Below are positions 7,136 through 15,193 of a stretch of 28,663 nt of DNA, piece after piece. Made by a program: the position numbers and the translations under genes. Under the pieces are notes generated by a model. That model made no database searches, had not been told where the DNA came from, and worked only from the letters and a program-made list of their open reading frames with translations. Source of the DNA: Desulfobacterales bacterium (GTDB lineage Bacteria > Desulfobacterota > Desulfobacteria > Desulfobacterales > JAHEIW01). Location of the stretch: the NCBI GenBank assembly GCA_030145015.1, contig JAQYWI010000055.1, positions 1 to 28,663 of the forward strand, given 5' to 3'. How positions within the stretch are numbered: the stretch's first letter is position 1; each line of letters starts with the position of its first letter.

Positions 7136-7804
7136 ATGGCTCGAGATTCTGAAAGAAGATCTGATATTCGCACTAATTATAAATCGCCGGCCAGAGTTGA
7201 AGACTCGAAAGGCATTATTTACAAGGCAAGAATCGTCAATTACAGCCATGATGGATTATATATCGAAACTGATTGGCCGTTACAGGCGGGTACAGAAATT
7301 TATATTGAGATGGAAAAATCACCATACGCTTCTTCTGCATTCGATTTCCTCGACCGTCGCCAATCAGTAATATTGTGGCAAACTGTATTGCAGGATTCTT
7401 TCTACACCTATGGTCATGGCATAAAATACATCCATGATTTTGAAGAGAAGACCCCTCAAATTAGCGTATTGAATGAAACAAAAAATGCTGCGGAAATGAG
7501 ACGGTTTCCAAGAAAGCATTTTTCTAACTCGGTATATTTCACCTCACAAAATGATTACTTCGAAGGGTTAATTCATAATATTAGTAAAAATGGAATGTTC
7601 ATTGAAACCAAGGATAATTTCAATGAAGGCCAAACCCTCAGGCTTGTTATTCCAGGAACCAAAATAGATAACGGCACTATGTTAAAAGGTGAAATTAAGC
7701 ATTTGAACCGTAAAGGAATCGGTGTACAATTTAAAAAAATATTGAAACAAATCAAGAATAAATCTTCACATATTAAGCAGAAGCGCAATAAGAAGCTATC
7801 GTAA
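7136..7804 (+). CDS. Tandem PilZ-domain protein
   Basis: 222 residues with two PilZ-like units. Unit 1 (about 5-105) begins with ERRSDIR and carries NYSHDGLYIET. Unit 2 (about 118-205) begins with RRFPRKHF and carries NISKNGMFIET. The (D/N)xSxxG motif and the preceding Arg-rich segment are the c-di-GMP contact elements of PilZ. Unit 2 keeps both (RxxxR-like and NISKNG), while unit 1 has NYSHDG. The tail is basic (KQKRNKKLS). The start at ATG 7136 is set by GAAAGGA 9 nt upstream. The exported-protein gene follows after 19 bp, probably in the same transcript. The likely role is a cytoplasmic c-di-GMP effector. Confidence 0.85.
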   Translation: MARDSERRSDIRTNYKSPARVEDSKGIIYKARIVNYSHDGLYIETDWPLQAGTEIYIEMEKSPYASSAFDFLDRRQSVILWQTVLQDSFYTYGHGIKYIHDFEEKTPQISVLNETKNAAEMRRFPRKHFSNSVYFTSQNDYFEGLIHNISKNGMFIETKDNFNEGQTLRLVIPGTKIDNGTMLKGEIKHLNRKGIGVQFKKILKQIKNKSSHIKQKRNKKLS

Positions 7805-7823
7805 AAGGGGATAAGAATTCATT

Positions 7824-8636
7824 ATGCGAATCCTAAAAATATTTTTATTTTTTTTGATTTTTCTTTCAGCACAGGTCTATGTTGCTAACAGCAGCGTTTC
7901 CCAATTAGGCTTAAATCACTTTGTTTCGGAAGTAAAAAAAACAGGCATCGCTAGCTTAGATTTCCGTATTGATGTAATAGAGCAAGACGGTATTCCCTTA
8001 GATGCCGTCACCATCACTAAGCGCAAGCTACAGCGACCATTCGCACCTGCCGATAGCGGCGGTCATTTGCTTTTGACCTCAAAAAACGTTTTCATGACTG
8101 TCACAAATGGCATCGTCGCGATGAATCTTATGGCCGGCAACGGTACGCTAATCAGCATAGTTGCGAGTTCGGGTAACAGCATTGAATTCGAGCCTTATTC
8201 CTTTACAATCACACCCTCTGTTACAAACACCAAAGCAGTAACAGCACTGATTGAAGGACTGGAGTTTTTTATACTCCCTGGCGAAAGCACTCGATTTATT
8301 GAAATTAACACAATACAAAATGATAGAGTCGAATTTCCCAATCAAAACAGCTATGCACTGATACCAATAGCCATATTGGGCAGTGCTTATCTGGATGTAA
8401 GCAGTATTGAAACAGACAGTTTGCTGCTGCAGCATCTTGCAATTAAGGGAGAAGTCAAATCGAAAGAACCGGCTGACATCCAATACGTTAACGATGATTC
8501 ATACCCGGATCTTATTGTTAAGTTTGAAGCATATAAAAAATTTTTGGATGATGGCTTCAACTACACCATACTCAAAGGCCAACTGACTGACGGCACCATT
8601 ATTAAAGGAATAACGGGGCCATATCTTCGCCAGTAA
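7824..8636 (+). CDS. Exported protein with C-terminal Ca-binding-like module
   Basis: 270 residues with an N-terminal signal peptide (about 1-22, very Phe/Leu-rich). The middle is beta-rich and unassigned. The C-terminal part (about 175-268) follows a pattern known from many exported proteins: IPIAILGSAYLDVSSIETDS, then a DIQYVNDDSYPDLIVKFE segment (in relatives usually DVNGDGxxDLVxxF) and a GQLTDGTIIKG ending. Here the Asp-rich loop is partly degenerate (VNDDSYPD). The role is unknown, possibly cell-surface adhesion or structure. It is 19 bp after the PilZ gene. Confidence 0.7.
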   Translation: MRILKIFLFFLIFLSAQVYVANSSVSQLGLNHFVSEVKKTGIASLDFRIDVIEQDGIPLDAVTITKRKLQRPFAPADSGGHLLLTSKNVFMTVTNGIVAMNLMAGNGTLISIVASSGNSIEFEPYSFTITPSVTNTKAVTALIEGLEFFILPGESTRFIEINTIQNDRVEFPNQNSYALIPIAILGSAYLDVSSIETDSLLLQHLAIKGEVKSKEPADIQYVNDDSYPDLIVKFEAYKKFLDDGFNYTILKGQLTDGTIIKGITGPYLRQ

Positions 8637-8669
8637 CCATGGCGGGCATTGGCGCAACGTGGTCACATC

Positions 8670-9395
8670 TCAATTATTACCTGAATCTTGCGATTCCAGT
8701 CGCTTAAATTCAAATGAAAGTCTGTTTACAGAATTTATTTTGACGGTTAACCGTCCCGTATTACCTTTCATTGTTAAATCGACCTTTCTTCTCACCGTCA
8801 TATGCGTTTTCGGGGGTATGCTCATCCATTCAAATGCTGCTGCCTCATTAAGGTAATCATCTGAGGAATTTACATTATACACATTTAAACCATCGAGCCC
8901 TTCCAACCGATTGACGATATCATCTCCTGATTCTACAAATTCTTTATCAGAAAAAAGGATCATACAATACACATTTCGGGCCGGAAATTCAGATCTATTT
9001 TTAATACTAAAATATAAGGATATTTTTCGGCTCTGTACGGGTAAAACATTTAAGGCCACATACTCATTAATCGGAGTTGGCGTATACCAGTCACCATCTT
9101 CAAGAGGCTTGAAGGTAAAATCATTTGGATTCAAAGCGTTTAAGGTTTTCTGGATGGATTCTTTATTTTCCCTTAACATTTGCCGGGTGGACGCATCAAT
9201 TTTCTCTGATGATTTGGACCCCAGAAAATAATTTAGAAAAATACCAGCTGATGCGAAAAGGATAATTATTATAATCGCTGCTACGGACCACAGCATTGAA
9301 AGCTTCGATATCTTTTGCACCTCATCAACTATCGACTTCTCAGATTGACGCTCCCGCACCCATTTACCCCAATTTGTTGGGATTCTCTTTTTCAT
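8670..9395 (-). CDS. Membrane-anchored protein of unknown function
   Basis: 241 residues. A basic cytoplasmic N-terminus (about 1-30) is followed by one strong transmembrane helix (about 32-56, with IIIIILFA). A charged helical stalk (about 60-90) leads to a beta-rich extracytoplasmic domain of about 150 residues. No known motif was recognised. It is convergent with the exported-protein gene, with 33 bp between the stops. The upstream GGGAGAG (about 9402-9408) is a plausible ribosome site. Confidence 0.65.
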   Translation of the reverse strand: MKKRIPTNWGKWVRERQSEKSIVDEVQKISKLSMLWSVAAIIIIILFASAGIFLNYFLGSKSSEKIDASTRQMLRENKESIQKTLNALNPNDFTFKPLEDGDWYTPTPINEYVALNVLPVQSRKISLYFSIKNRSEFPARNVYCMILFSDKEFVESGDDIVNRLEGLDGLNVYNVNSSDDYLNEAAAFEWMSIPPKTHMTVRRKVDLTMKGNTGRLTVKINSVNRLSFEFKRLESQDSGNN

Positions 9396-9678
9396 AAAGG
9401 GCTCTCCCTAAAACAAAAGGCGTGAAAAGATGAAGACCCAATAATAGACTTTTCCAAACTTTGGCGTTACTGACTTCCATGCGTACGTTTTCCCGTGTAT
9501 AGAAAATAATACCGGATCAGCACGGCGGCAATTCCGACTATAATCTTTCAACAGCGCAGACGTATCACCCATGGCTTTTCGAAGTCAAGGTTTGACTCTG
9601 CCACCTCTAAGGCAAAACATGCAGTCCGGTTACAGATCTGGCAGGCTAAACCGGTACTATGTATAATATCTTGAAATC

Positions 9679-9707
9679 TTGACGAAAACCGATTATGTTT
9701 ATATGGT
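9679..9707 (+). promoter_or_regulatory. Sigma70-like promoter for the FHA-TerB operon
   Basis: TTGACG (9679-9684), a 17-nt spacer and TATGGT (9702-9707) form a fair sigma70 match. The transcript would start near 9714, about 105 nt before the FHA start codon. Confidence 0.45.
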
Positions 9708-9759
9708 GAACAGATAAAATGAGCCGCCGCAGATTTTTTCCGATTCGGGATGGCGCTTT

Positions 9760-9776
9760 TGAGATCTAGAATCTCA
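9760..9776. promoter_or_regulatory. Palindrome in the leader of the FHA operon
   Basis: TGAGAT-CTAGA-ATCTCA has 6-bp arms around a 5-nt centre. It lies between the predicted promoter and the FHA start. It could be an operator or a small RNA hairpin. Confidence 0.35.
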
Positions 9777-9820
9777 GCTCTTACTCCAGAAGGAAAAAGC
9801 AATTTTCCAGAAATGAACCG

Positions 9821-10609
9821 ATGCCCACTTTAACACTGAAATTAATAAATAAATCCCTTGGAGAATATCAACTTCAAAAGGGAGTTTCTTTAACGATTGG
9901 TCGGCGGAAAACCAATGACGTCGTCATCGAAGATCCCGCTGTTTCAGGTCATCACGCCAAGATAGACGCCCTGGACGACAGGTTTGTGCTAATTGACCTG
10001 CAGAGCAAAAATGGTTCTTTCGTTAACGGGCAACTGATAAACTCGCACTGGTTAAAACACGAAGACATTATCACCATCGGCGGGTATACGCTTGTCTTTC
10101 ATTATGATGATGAAGTACAGGAACTCCCTGGCGATTCGGATAAACTTGATGAAACCCAGGGGATGAACACAACCCAGCATCGCAGGATGATGATGCAGAG
10201 CAACCCCACCAAAAGCATTAATGTAGCGAGATTCTGGAATAAGAGCCAGGGTCGCGGCAAAGTGAGGGACCTTGAACCGAACGACCCCGGGTACGACACC
10301 CAAAATAAAGAAAAAGAACCGGTTGGCGCACTAACCTATCTGGCCGGCGGGAAGGGTCAGATCGAGCTCACCCAAAAAATTACCTCCATCGGAAACGATC
10401 CCACATCCGACATCGTGACCAAAGGCCTATTGATCAACCCAACGGCAGTCATCATTACTAAAAAAGCTGATGGTTTCTACCTGAGCAATATCGGTGGGCG
10501 GCCCAAGCCCAAAGTCAATGATGAGCCGGTTAGGAAATCAATCATCCTTTACGATCAGGATATCATTGAAATCGGTTCGGTCAGACTGCAATTTTCCGTC
10601 GAAAATTGA
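9821..10609 (+). CDS. Double FHA-domain protein
   Basis: 262 residues. The N-terminal FHA domain (about 5-95) is complete: IGRRKTNDVVI, SGHHAKI and SKNGSFVNG are the phosphothreonine-binding loops. A linker of about 70 residues is low in structure, with LDETQGM and a Met/Gln-rich stretch. A second, degenerate FHA domain (about 165-260) follows: IGNDPTSDIV is kept, but the SxxH loop is replaced by NPTAVI and the NG loop by RPKPKVND, so phosphopeptide binding there is doubtful. FHA proteins read Ser/Thr kinase output. No kinase or phosphatase is present in this window. The TerB-like gene follows after 22 bp. The ribosome site is weak. Confidence 0.85.
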   Translation: MPTLTLKLINKSLGEYQLQKGVSLTIGRRKTNDVVIEDPAVSGHHAKIDALDDRFVLIDLQSKNGSFVNGQLINSHWLKHEDIITIGGYTLVFHYDDEVQELPGDSDKLDETQGMNTTQHRRMMMQSNPTKSINVARFWNKSQGRGKVRDLEPNDPGYDTQNKEKEPVGALTYLAGGKGQIELTQKITSIGNDPTSDIVTKGLLINPTAVIITKKADGFYLSNIGGRPKPKVNDEPVRKSIILYDQDIIEIGSVRLQFSVEN

Positions 10610-10631
10610 TAATGAGAAAGGAAAGCATCGC

Positions 10632-11093
10632 ATGATTGATGTCGTCAAACGATTTTTTGGCAAAGCAGCAACCGAAGTTTCCAAAGGCGCAAACCAAAAT
10701 ACAGAACACGACATACGCGTTGCAACCTGTGCCCTGTTTGTGGAGATCGCGCGCATTGATGAAAAGTTTACGGATGCGGAGATGGAAACTATTCTGGCAA
10801 TCCTGAAAGAAAAATACGGCCTGTCCCAGGACCACGCCGACGCCCTTATCGCCGAGGCTGAAAAGGAGCTCGAAAAAAGCGTTGATCTCTGGCAGTTTAC
10901 CAAACTCATCAATGAGAATTATTCAAACGAGGAAAAAATAAAAATTATCGAAATTCTTTGGCAAATCGTCTATGTTGATGGGAAAATGGACCAGCACGAG
11001 CACTATTTGATGAACAAGCTTCAAAATTTACTGCGCCTCACTCACGACCAACTGATTACGGCCAAACTAAAAGTTCTTCATTCGGAAAAATAG
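10632..11093 (+). CDS. TerB-family protein
   Basis: 153 residues. The start at ATG 10632 is preceded by AAAGGAAAG. The protein is all-helical with the TerB signature of two acidic motifs: VEIARIDEKFTDAEMETI (about 35-52) and WQIVYVDGKMDQHEHYLMN (about 115-133). In TerB-type proteins these paired Asp-rich helix ends bind divalent metal. The length fits TerB-like proteins. It is co-transcribed with the double-FHA protein, a pairing that recalls the FHA/TerB links in tellurium-resistance-type stress modules, although no other ter genes are present. Actual tellurite resistance is not implied. Confidence 0.8.
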   Translation: MIDVVKRFFGKAATEVSKGANQNTEHDIRVATCALFVEIARIDEKFTDAEMETILAILKEKYGLSQDHADALIAEAEKELEKSVDLWQFTKLINENYSNEEKIKIIEILWQIVYVDGKMDQHEHYLMNKLQNLLRLTHDQLITAKLKVLHSEK

Positions 11094-11242
11094 GGGACAA
11101 TTTAAATATAAGAGACGACCCTAAAAATATAACTTTCTCAAATGTTAGACAGGGGGGTCGATTTCTCTATCTCTACCGATGCCAGATAATGGGAAGGATC
11201 TATTGAGTCGGTTGATGACCGGACCGCACACTTGAAGGGTTT

Positions 11243-12343
11243 ATGTTCGGAACCATTCTTATTTCTGTTTGCACGCTGATGCACATCTACGTTTTTTGGA
11301 GGATCGCCTCTGTGCCGTTTGTGAATCGGCATGTGCCGCTCAATCTTCTTATCGTGACAGGTGTGCTCCTCTGGGCAATCTTTTTCATCGGGCGTCTATT
11401 TCATCACGGCGGCACCGGGGCGCTGTTCGCTACCATCGAATTGTTCGGTATGCTCTGGATGGGCACGCTGTTTCTGCTCTTCCTCCCGCTACTAACGATG
11501 GACATCATTACCGTGTTTGGCTTTCTTGTACCCCGGCTGGCGCCTACACTTCGAGGCTTGGCCCTGTTTGTTGGTGGAGTGCTTTCCGTAATTGCACTCG
11601 TTCAGGGCTTGCGTCCTCCGGTAGTGCAAAACTATGAAGTGCGCCTCCCGGGTCTTTCCAATGAGATGGACGGCAAGGTCCTCGTCGCCATGTCCGACCT
11701 GCACATCGGTTCCCTGATCGGGAAGCGTTGGCTGGCAGCGCGGGTCGCCCAGGTCAGTGAAGCGCAACCCGACCTGGTGGTCCTGCTCGGTGATCTTTTT
11801 GAAGGACACGGCCAACCCCGGGAAGAGCTGCTTCCTATTCTGCGCCGCCTCTCCGCACCCCTCGGCATCTGGGCTGTGGCCGGCAACCATGAGTTTCACG
11901 GCGCTGACAATAAGAGCATACACATAATTGATGCAGCCGGTTTTAAGCTGCTTCGTAATCGTTGGGTCGAAGTTCGGCCGGGCTTTATCCTGGCCGGTGT
12001 TGACGACCTGACCGCTAAATACCGTGCGGGCCGGGACGGCGATTACATCTCACAGGCGCTTGCGGATCGACCGCCGGGAGTGACCGTCCTCCTCTCACAC
12101 ACGCCCTGGCAGGCCGCAAGGGCGGCCGGTGCCGGCGCAGGCCTGATGCTCTCGGGCCATACCCACGGCGGCCAGATCTGGCCCTTCGGCTATCTGGCCC
12201 GCCGCGTCTATCCGCTGCTGGGAGGGCGCTACGAGGTGAGCGGTATGCCCGTTATCGTCTGCCGCGGCACGGGCACGTGGGGACCCCGAATGCGCCTTTG
12301 GCGTCCCGGCGAAATTCTGCGCGTGACGCTTCGAAAAAAATAA
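11243..12343 (+). CDS. Membrane-anchored metallophosphoesterase
   Basis: 366 residues. The N-terminal 125 residues hold about four transmembrane segments (near 3-20, 33-52, 68-88, 104-120). The calcineurin-type phosphoesterase domain follows with its full motif set: SDLHIG (151-156), GDLFEG (183-188), GNHEF (214-218), LSHTP (284-288) and GHTHGGQ (305-311). All metal ligands appear present. The architecture matches YkuE/YaeI-type membrane phosphoesterases, which act on membrane-associated phospho-substrates; the exact substrate here is unknown. It is the first gene of a four-gene run, with the ThDP alpha subunit 21 bp downstream. Confidence 0.85.
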   Translation: MFGTILISVCTLMHIYVFWRIASVPFVNRHVPLNLLIVTGVLLWAIFFIGRLFHHGGTGALFATIELFGMLWMGTLFLLFLPLLTMDIITVFGFLVPRLAPTLRGLALFVGGVLSVIALVQGLRPPVVQNYEVRLPGLSNEMDGKVLVAMSDLHIGSLIGKRWLAARVAQVSEAQPDLVVLLGDLFEGHGQPREELLPILRRLSAPLGIWAVAGNHEFHGADNKSIHIIDAAGFKLLRNRWVEVRPGFILAGVDDLTAKYRAGRDGDYISQALADRPPGVTVLLSHTPWQAARAAGAGAGLMLSGHTHGGQIWPFGYLARRVYPLLGGRYEVSGMPVIVCRGTGTWGPRMRLWRPGEILRVTLRKK

Positions 12344-12364
12344 GTTGGTAAAAAAGGAAACTGT

Positions 12365-12892
12365 ATGACTTCGTTGGCATCTGAAACATGGCCGCAAGAT
12401 ATTTACCGGGTACTGATTGAAAACCGCGTGCGCCAGATTGCCTACATACCGGACATTGGACATGCGTCTCTCATCAAAATGTGTCACAAAACTGATAACA
12501 TGCAGACAGTGGTCTTGACCAGCGAGGAGGAAGGTGTGGCCCTGCTTGCCGGTGCATGGCTGGGTGGCGACCGCGGCGCCCTACTGATGCAAAGCAGTGG
12601 TGTCGGAAACTGCATCAATATGCTGTCTTTAACGCGCGTCTGCCGAATGCCTTTGCTGATTCTGGTAACCATGCGAGGCGAATGGGGAGAATTCAACCCC
12701 TGGCAGGTGCCGATGGGTCAAAATTCAAACCAGGTGTTGACCGCGGCAGGGGTATTGACTTTTGTGGTAAACGACAAAGACCGTATTAAGGAGACTGTAA
12801 AGGCTGCGGCCAGGATGGCGTTTGAGGGACTGGCAGCAACCGCCGTTTTAATATCACAGCGTATTCTGGGCGCAAAGACATTTGGGAGGTAG
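12365..12892 (+). CDS. ThDP-dependent decarboxylase, alpha subunit (sulfopyruvate/phosphonopyruvate type)
   Basis: 175 residues, corresponding to the N-terminal Pyr domain of ThDP decarboxylases. TSEEEGVALLAGAWLGG (about 52-68) carries the glutamate that activates ThDP. NCINMLSL and the following hydrophobic strand match the ComD-like subunit of sulfopyruvate decarboxylase and the related phosphonopyruvate decarboxylases. It is followed after 3 bp by the PP-domain subunit, so the two form one enzyme. The 2-oxo acid substrate cannot be told from the sequence. No sulfolactate or phosphonate genes lie nearby. A ribosome site AAGGAA precedes the ATG. Confidence 0.8.
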   Translation: MTSLASETWPQDIYRVLIENRVRQIAYIPDIGHASLIKMCHKTDNMQTVVLTSEEEGVALLAGAWLGGDRGALLMQSSGVGNCINMLSLTRVCRMPLLILVTMRGEWGEFNPWQVPMGQNSNQVLTAAGVLTFVVNDKDRIKETVKAAARMAFEGLAATAVLISQRILGAKTFGR

Positions 12893-12895
12893 GGC

Positions 12896-13498
12896 ATGAA
12901 TCCAGAACGCAGCAAAAGTTACCCGCTTCGCCGCCGCGCAGTTGTCAAAGAGTTGCTGGCACAGCGGGGCGATGCCCTGGTGGTCGCCGGCCTCGGAGCG
13001 GCCGCATGGGATGTGACCGCAGCGGGTGACGCGCCATTAAACTTTCCTTTATGGGGCGCAATGGGAGGCGCTGTGCCCCTTGGTCTCGGTCTGGCCCTGG
13101 CCCAGCCGTCTCGACGCGTTCTGGTTATCACCGGTGATGGTGAGATGCTTATGGGACTCGGTTCGCTTGCGACGGTAGCCACTCAGCACCCCTCAAATCT
13201 TGCTATCGTTGTGCTGGACAACGAACGCTATGGGGAAACCGGCATGCAGCTCACACACACGGCGGCCGGTGTGGACCTTGGGGCGGTTGCCGCCGCAAGC
13301 GGAATCCCTATCTGCAACACCGTAAGTGACAAAAAAAGCTTTAAATCTGTAATACCGCAGATCCAAAAAGAGGCGGGCCCGCTTTTCTTCAATATCAAAG
13401 TCCGTGCAGAAAATCTACCACTCGTGCTCCCGCCCAAGGATGGTGCATTTCTTAAGGACCGTTTTCGATTCGCATTACTTGGAGAGGCAAACTATTGA
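12896..13498 (+). CDS. ThDP-dependent decarboxylase, beta subunit
   Basis: 200 residues, corresponding to the PP domain. The ThDP/Mg2+ motif begins at GDGEMLMG (about 80-87) and ends with LDNERYGETG (about 106-115), the usual spacing for this fold. The upstream segment WGAMGGAVPLGLGLALA (about 53-69) is also typical. It resembles ComE-like sulfopyruvate decarboxylase subunits. It starts 3 bp after the alpha subunit and its stop overlaps the next start (TTGA at 13495-13498), which indicates tight co-translation with the EamA transporter. Confidence 0.8.
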   Translation: MNPERSKSYPLRRRAVVKELLAQRGDALVVAGLGAAAWDVTAAGDAPLNFPLWGAMGGAVPLGLGLALAQPSRRVLVITGDGEMLMGLGSLATVATQHPSNLAIVVLDNERYGETGMQLTHTAAGVDLGAVAAASGIPICNTVSDKKSFKSVIPQIQKEAGPLFFNIKVRAENLPLVLPPKDGAFLKDRFRFALLGEANY

Positions 13499-14406
13499 AT
13501 GGTTCCGCAACCTGGCGACAGCAGGCATTGGGAGTGATATTTGTCAACCTGGCGACCCTGTGCTGGGCCACCAATGCGGTTCTGGGTCGTTGGCTGCGCG
13601 ATGATATCGGGCCCCTGACACTTACCACACTGCGCTTCACCGCCGCCACAGCTTTTTTCGGCATTCTTCTCAGGAACAGGCCCGCGCAGGAGCGCCGCTA
13701 CGGAACGGATAAGTGGTGGATTTTGGGCATGGGCCTGGCCGGCGTGGTCGGCTTCAGCCCGCTGCTGTATCTGGGGCTGCGGTATTCCACTGCAGTTAAT
13801 AGTTCTTTGATTCAAGGATTTTCGCCGCTGATCACGGCCTTGATCGCCGGGTTAATTATCCATGAGCCGGTCACCCGGCGGCAGCTGGTGGGCGCGGTTC
13901 TGGGCCTGGTCGGGGTGGCGGGATTATTGTCGGGCGGTTCGCTCACGTTTCTGCTGCGGCTCCAATTTAACCCGGGAGACCTGATCCTGCTGGCTTCGGC
14001 TGTGGTCTGGGCCTTTTACGCTGTTTTCGGCCGCCGAGTGATGCGCAACCGATCTCCGATTGCGGCGATGGCCCTGTCAAATTTCATCAGCCTGCCCCTG
14101 ATTGCAGCGGCAGCCGCTTTTGAAGTTCAACACATCCCCCTTAACCTGCGAATGGAGACCATCGCCGCCATCGTCCACATCTGTATTGTTCCGACCCTAA
14201 TTGGTTATTGGTCATGGAACCGTGGGGTCACAACCCTGGGAGCCGGCGGGGCCATGGTGTTCTATAACACCCTGCCCCTTTACGGCGCTGTCCTGGGCGC
14301 GGCCTTGCTTGGCGAGCCTCTGGGATTGATCCATTTTGTCTTTGGAGGGTTGATCGTAGCCGGGGGGCTCTGGGCCACCCTAAGCGGAGGCCAGTACCGC
14401 AGCTAA
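13495..14406 (+). CDS. EamA-family (DMT) transporter
   Basis: 303 residues with about ten transmembrane helices in two EamA repeats (roughly 10-145 and 155-298). The start is TTG, overlapping the decarboxylase stop by 4 nt. GGAGAGG lies 7 nt upstream, and no in-frame ATG is available nearby. DMT transporters export or exchange amino acids, nucleotides and other metabolites. The coupled position suggests it moves the substrate or product of the decarboxylase, but this is inference. The run ends here, convergent with the GIY-YIG gene 12 bp on. Confidence 0.85.
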   Translation: MNGSATWRQQALGVIFVNLATLCWATNAVLGRWLRDDIGPLTLTTLRFTAATAFFGILLRNRPAQERRYGTDKWWILGMGLAGVVGFSPLLYLGLRYSTAVNSSLIQGFSPLITALIAGLIIHEPVTRRQLVGAVLGLVGVAGLLSGGSLTFLLRLQFNPGDLILLASAVVWAFYAVFGRRVMRNRSPIAAMALSNFISLPLIAAAAAFEVQHIPLNLRMETIAAIVHICIVPTLIGYWSWNRGVTTLGAGGAMVFYNTLPLYGAVLGAALLGEPLGLIHFVFGGLIVAGGLWATLSGGQYRS

Positions 14407-14417
14407 ATGCGGGTCCA

Positions 14418-14702
14418 TCAGGGTTTGCTGTCGCTGAGCCGGGCTTCAATGTCGTCGCTGCTTTTAATGAGCGCTTCTTTTTTGTGCCTGGGCAGATTCT
14501 TGACGATGCGCTCCGCTTTCAGAGCCTGGCCTTTTTTCCCGATCTGTTTTTTAAAGACCAGTTTCAAAGGACCCCGTCCGCGCAGATATTTGGCTCCTTT
14601 ATTTGCGCGGTGATCGGCAAGCCTGTTTTCAACATCGGTGGCAATGCCGGTGTACAAACTGCCGTGGCGGCATCTTACCATATACAGGTACCAGTCAGGC
14701 AT
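14418..14702 (-). CDS. GIY-YIG domain protein (UPF0213/YhbQ-like)
   Basis: 94 residues from ATG 14702. The signature is WYLYMVRC...SLYTGIA (GIY-YIG variant), then the conserved ENRLADH arginine and the KAERIVKNL glutamate of the active site. A longer TTG start at 14729 would overlap the FKBP gene by 19 nt. The ATG gives the usual family start (M-x-x-W-x-x-Y), so I prefer it, though the ribosome site is weak for both. Small GIY-YIG proteins of this family are nucleases of uncertain role. It is downstream of the FKBP gene. Confidence 0.8.
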   Translation of the reverse strand: MPDWYLYMVRCRHGSLYTGIATDVENRLADHRANKGAKYLRGRGPLKLVFKKQIGKKGQALKAERIVKNLPRHKKEALIKSSDDIEARLSDSKP

Positions 14703-14710
14703 CGGATCGC

Positions 14711-15193
14711 TTAAGAAGAGCAGGCACAACCGGTGCCGCAGCCCGTGTGATCCTGGGTTGCCGTACTGCTGATACCCACGACTTCGATATCAAACGTCAG
14801 CGTTTCGCCGGCCAGGGGATGATTCAGGTCCACGACCACCTTTTCATTATTCACTTCAATAATCTGGGCGGGAACCCGCTGCCCTTCCGGCGAAGTAAGC
14901 GCCACGACCTGGCCGATTTCGGCATTCATTTCAGAAGGGACATCCGACCTGGCAAAAGAATGTGTGAGGCTTTTGTCGACATACCCGTAAGCTTCTTCCG
15001 GCTCGATCGTCAAAACTTTTTTCTCTTTCAACGACATGCCCAGCAGCGCCTTCTCAAGCCCGGGGATCAACTGCCCTGCGCCCATTTGCACTTCAAGGGG
15101 ATGGCGCCCCTCGCTGGTATCGAACACTTCTCCATTTTGAAAGGTTCCTTTGTAATGCAGGCTGACAAACACGCCGTTTTCAACTTTTTCCAT
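14711..15193 (-). CDS. SlyD-type FKBP peptidyl-prolyl isomerase
   Basis: 160 residues. The FKBP domain (about 5-70 and 125-150) is interrupted by the insert-in-flap domain (about 72-125), as in SlyD. GEVFDTSEG, GAGQLIPGLEKAL and AYGYVDKSL are typical, and NHPLAGETLTFDIEVVGI closes the fold. The tail (CGTGCACSS) is short and Cys-rich, a possible metal-binding end like the His/Cys tail of SlyD. It acts in protein folding and perhaps metal handling in the cytoplasm. Its start overlaps the stop of the MFS gene by 14 nt, so the two are one transcript. Confidence 0.9.
   Translation of the reverse strand: MEKVENGVFVSLHYKGTFQNGEVFDTSEGRHPLEVQMGAGQLIPGLEKALLGMSLKEKKVLTIEPEEAYGYVDKSLTHSFARSDVPSEMNAEIGQVVALTSPEGQRVPAQIIEVNNEKVVVDLNHPLAGETLTFDIEVVGISSTATQDHTGCGTGCACSS

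Larger units (their letters stand above)
9396..9820. other. Divergent intergenic region with FHA-operon promoter
   Basis: 425 bp between divergent genes. A minus-strand ORF (9548-9802) starts with TTG and has no good ribosome site, so I do not accept it. The region contains a sigma70-like promoter (9679-9707) and a 17-bp imperfect palindrome (9760-9776), listed separately. Confidence 0.5.

Noticed and set aside
7092..7370. ORF of 92 codons overlapping the tandem PilZ gene
   Set aside because: It is a shifted frame of the PilZ gene, which has two conserved domains and a good ribosome site at 7136.
9548..9802. Minus-strand ORF of 84 codons upstream of the FHA gene
   Set aside because: TTG start, no ribosome site, composition not protein-like, and it overlaps the likely FHA promoter.
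10632..11093. Tellurite-resistance operon
   Set aside because: Only a TerB-like protein is present; no terC, terD, terZ or related genes are in the window.
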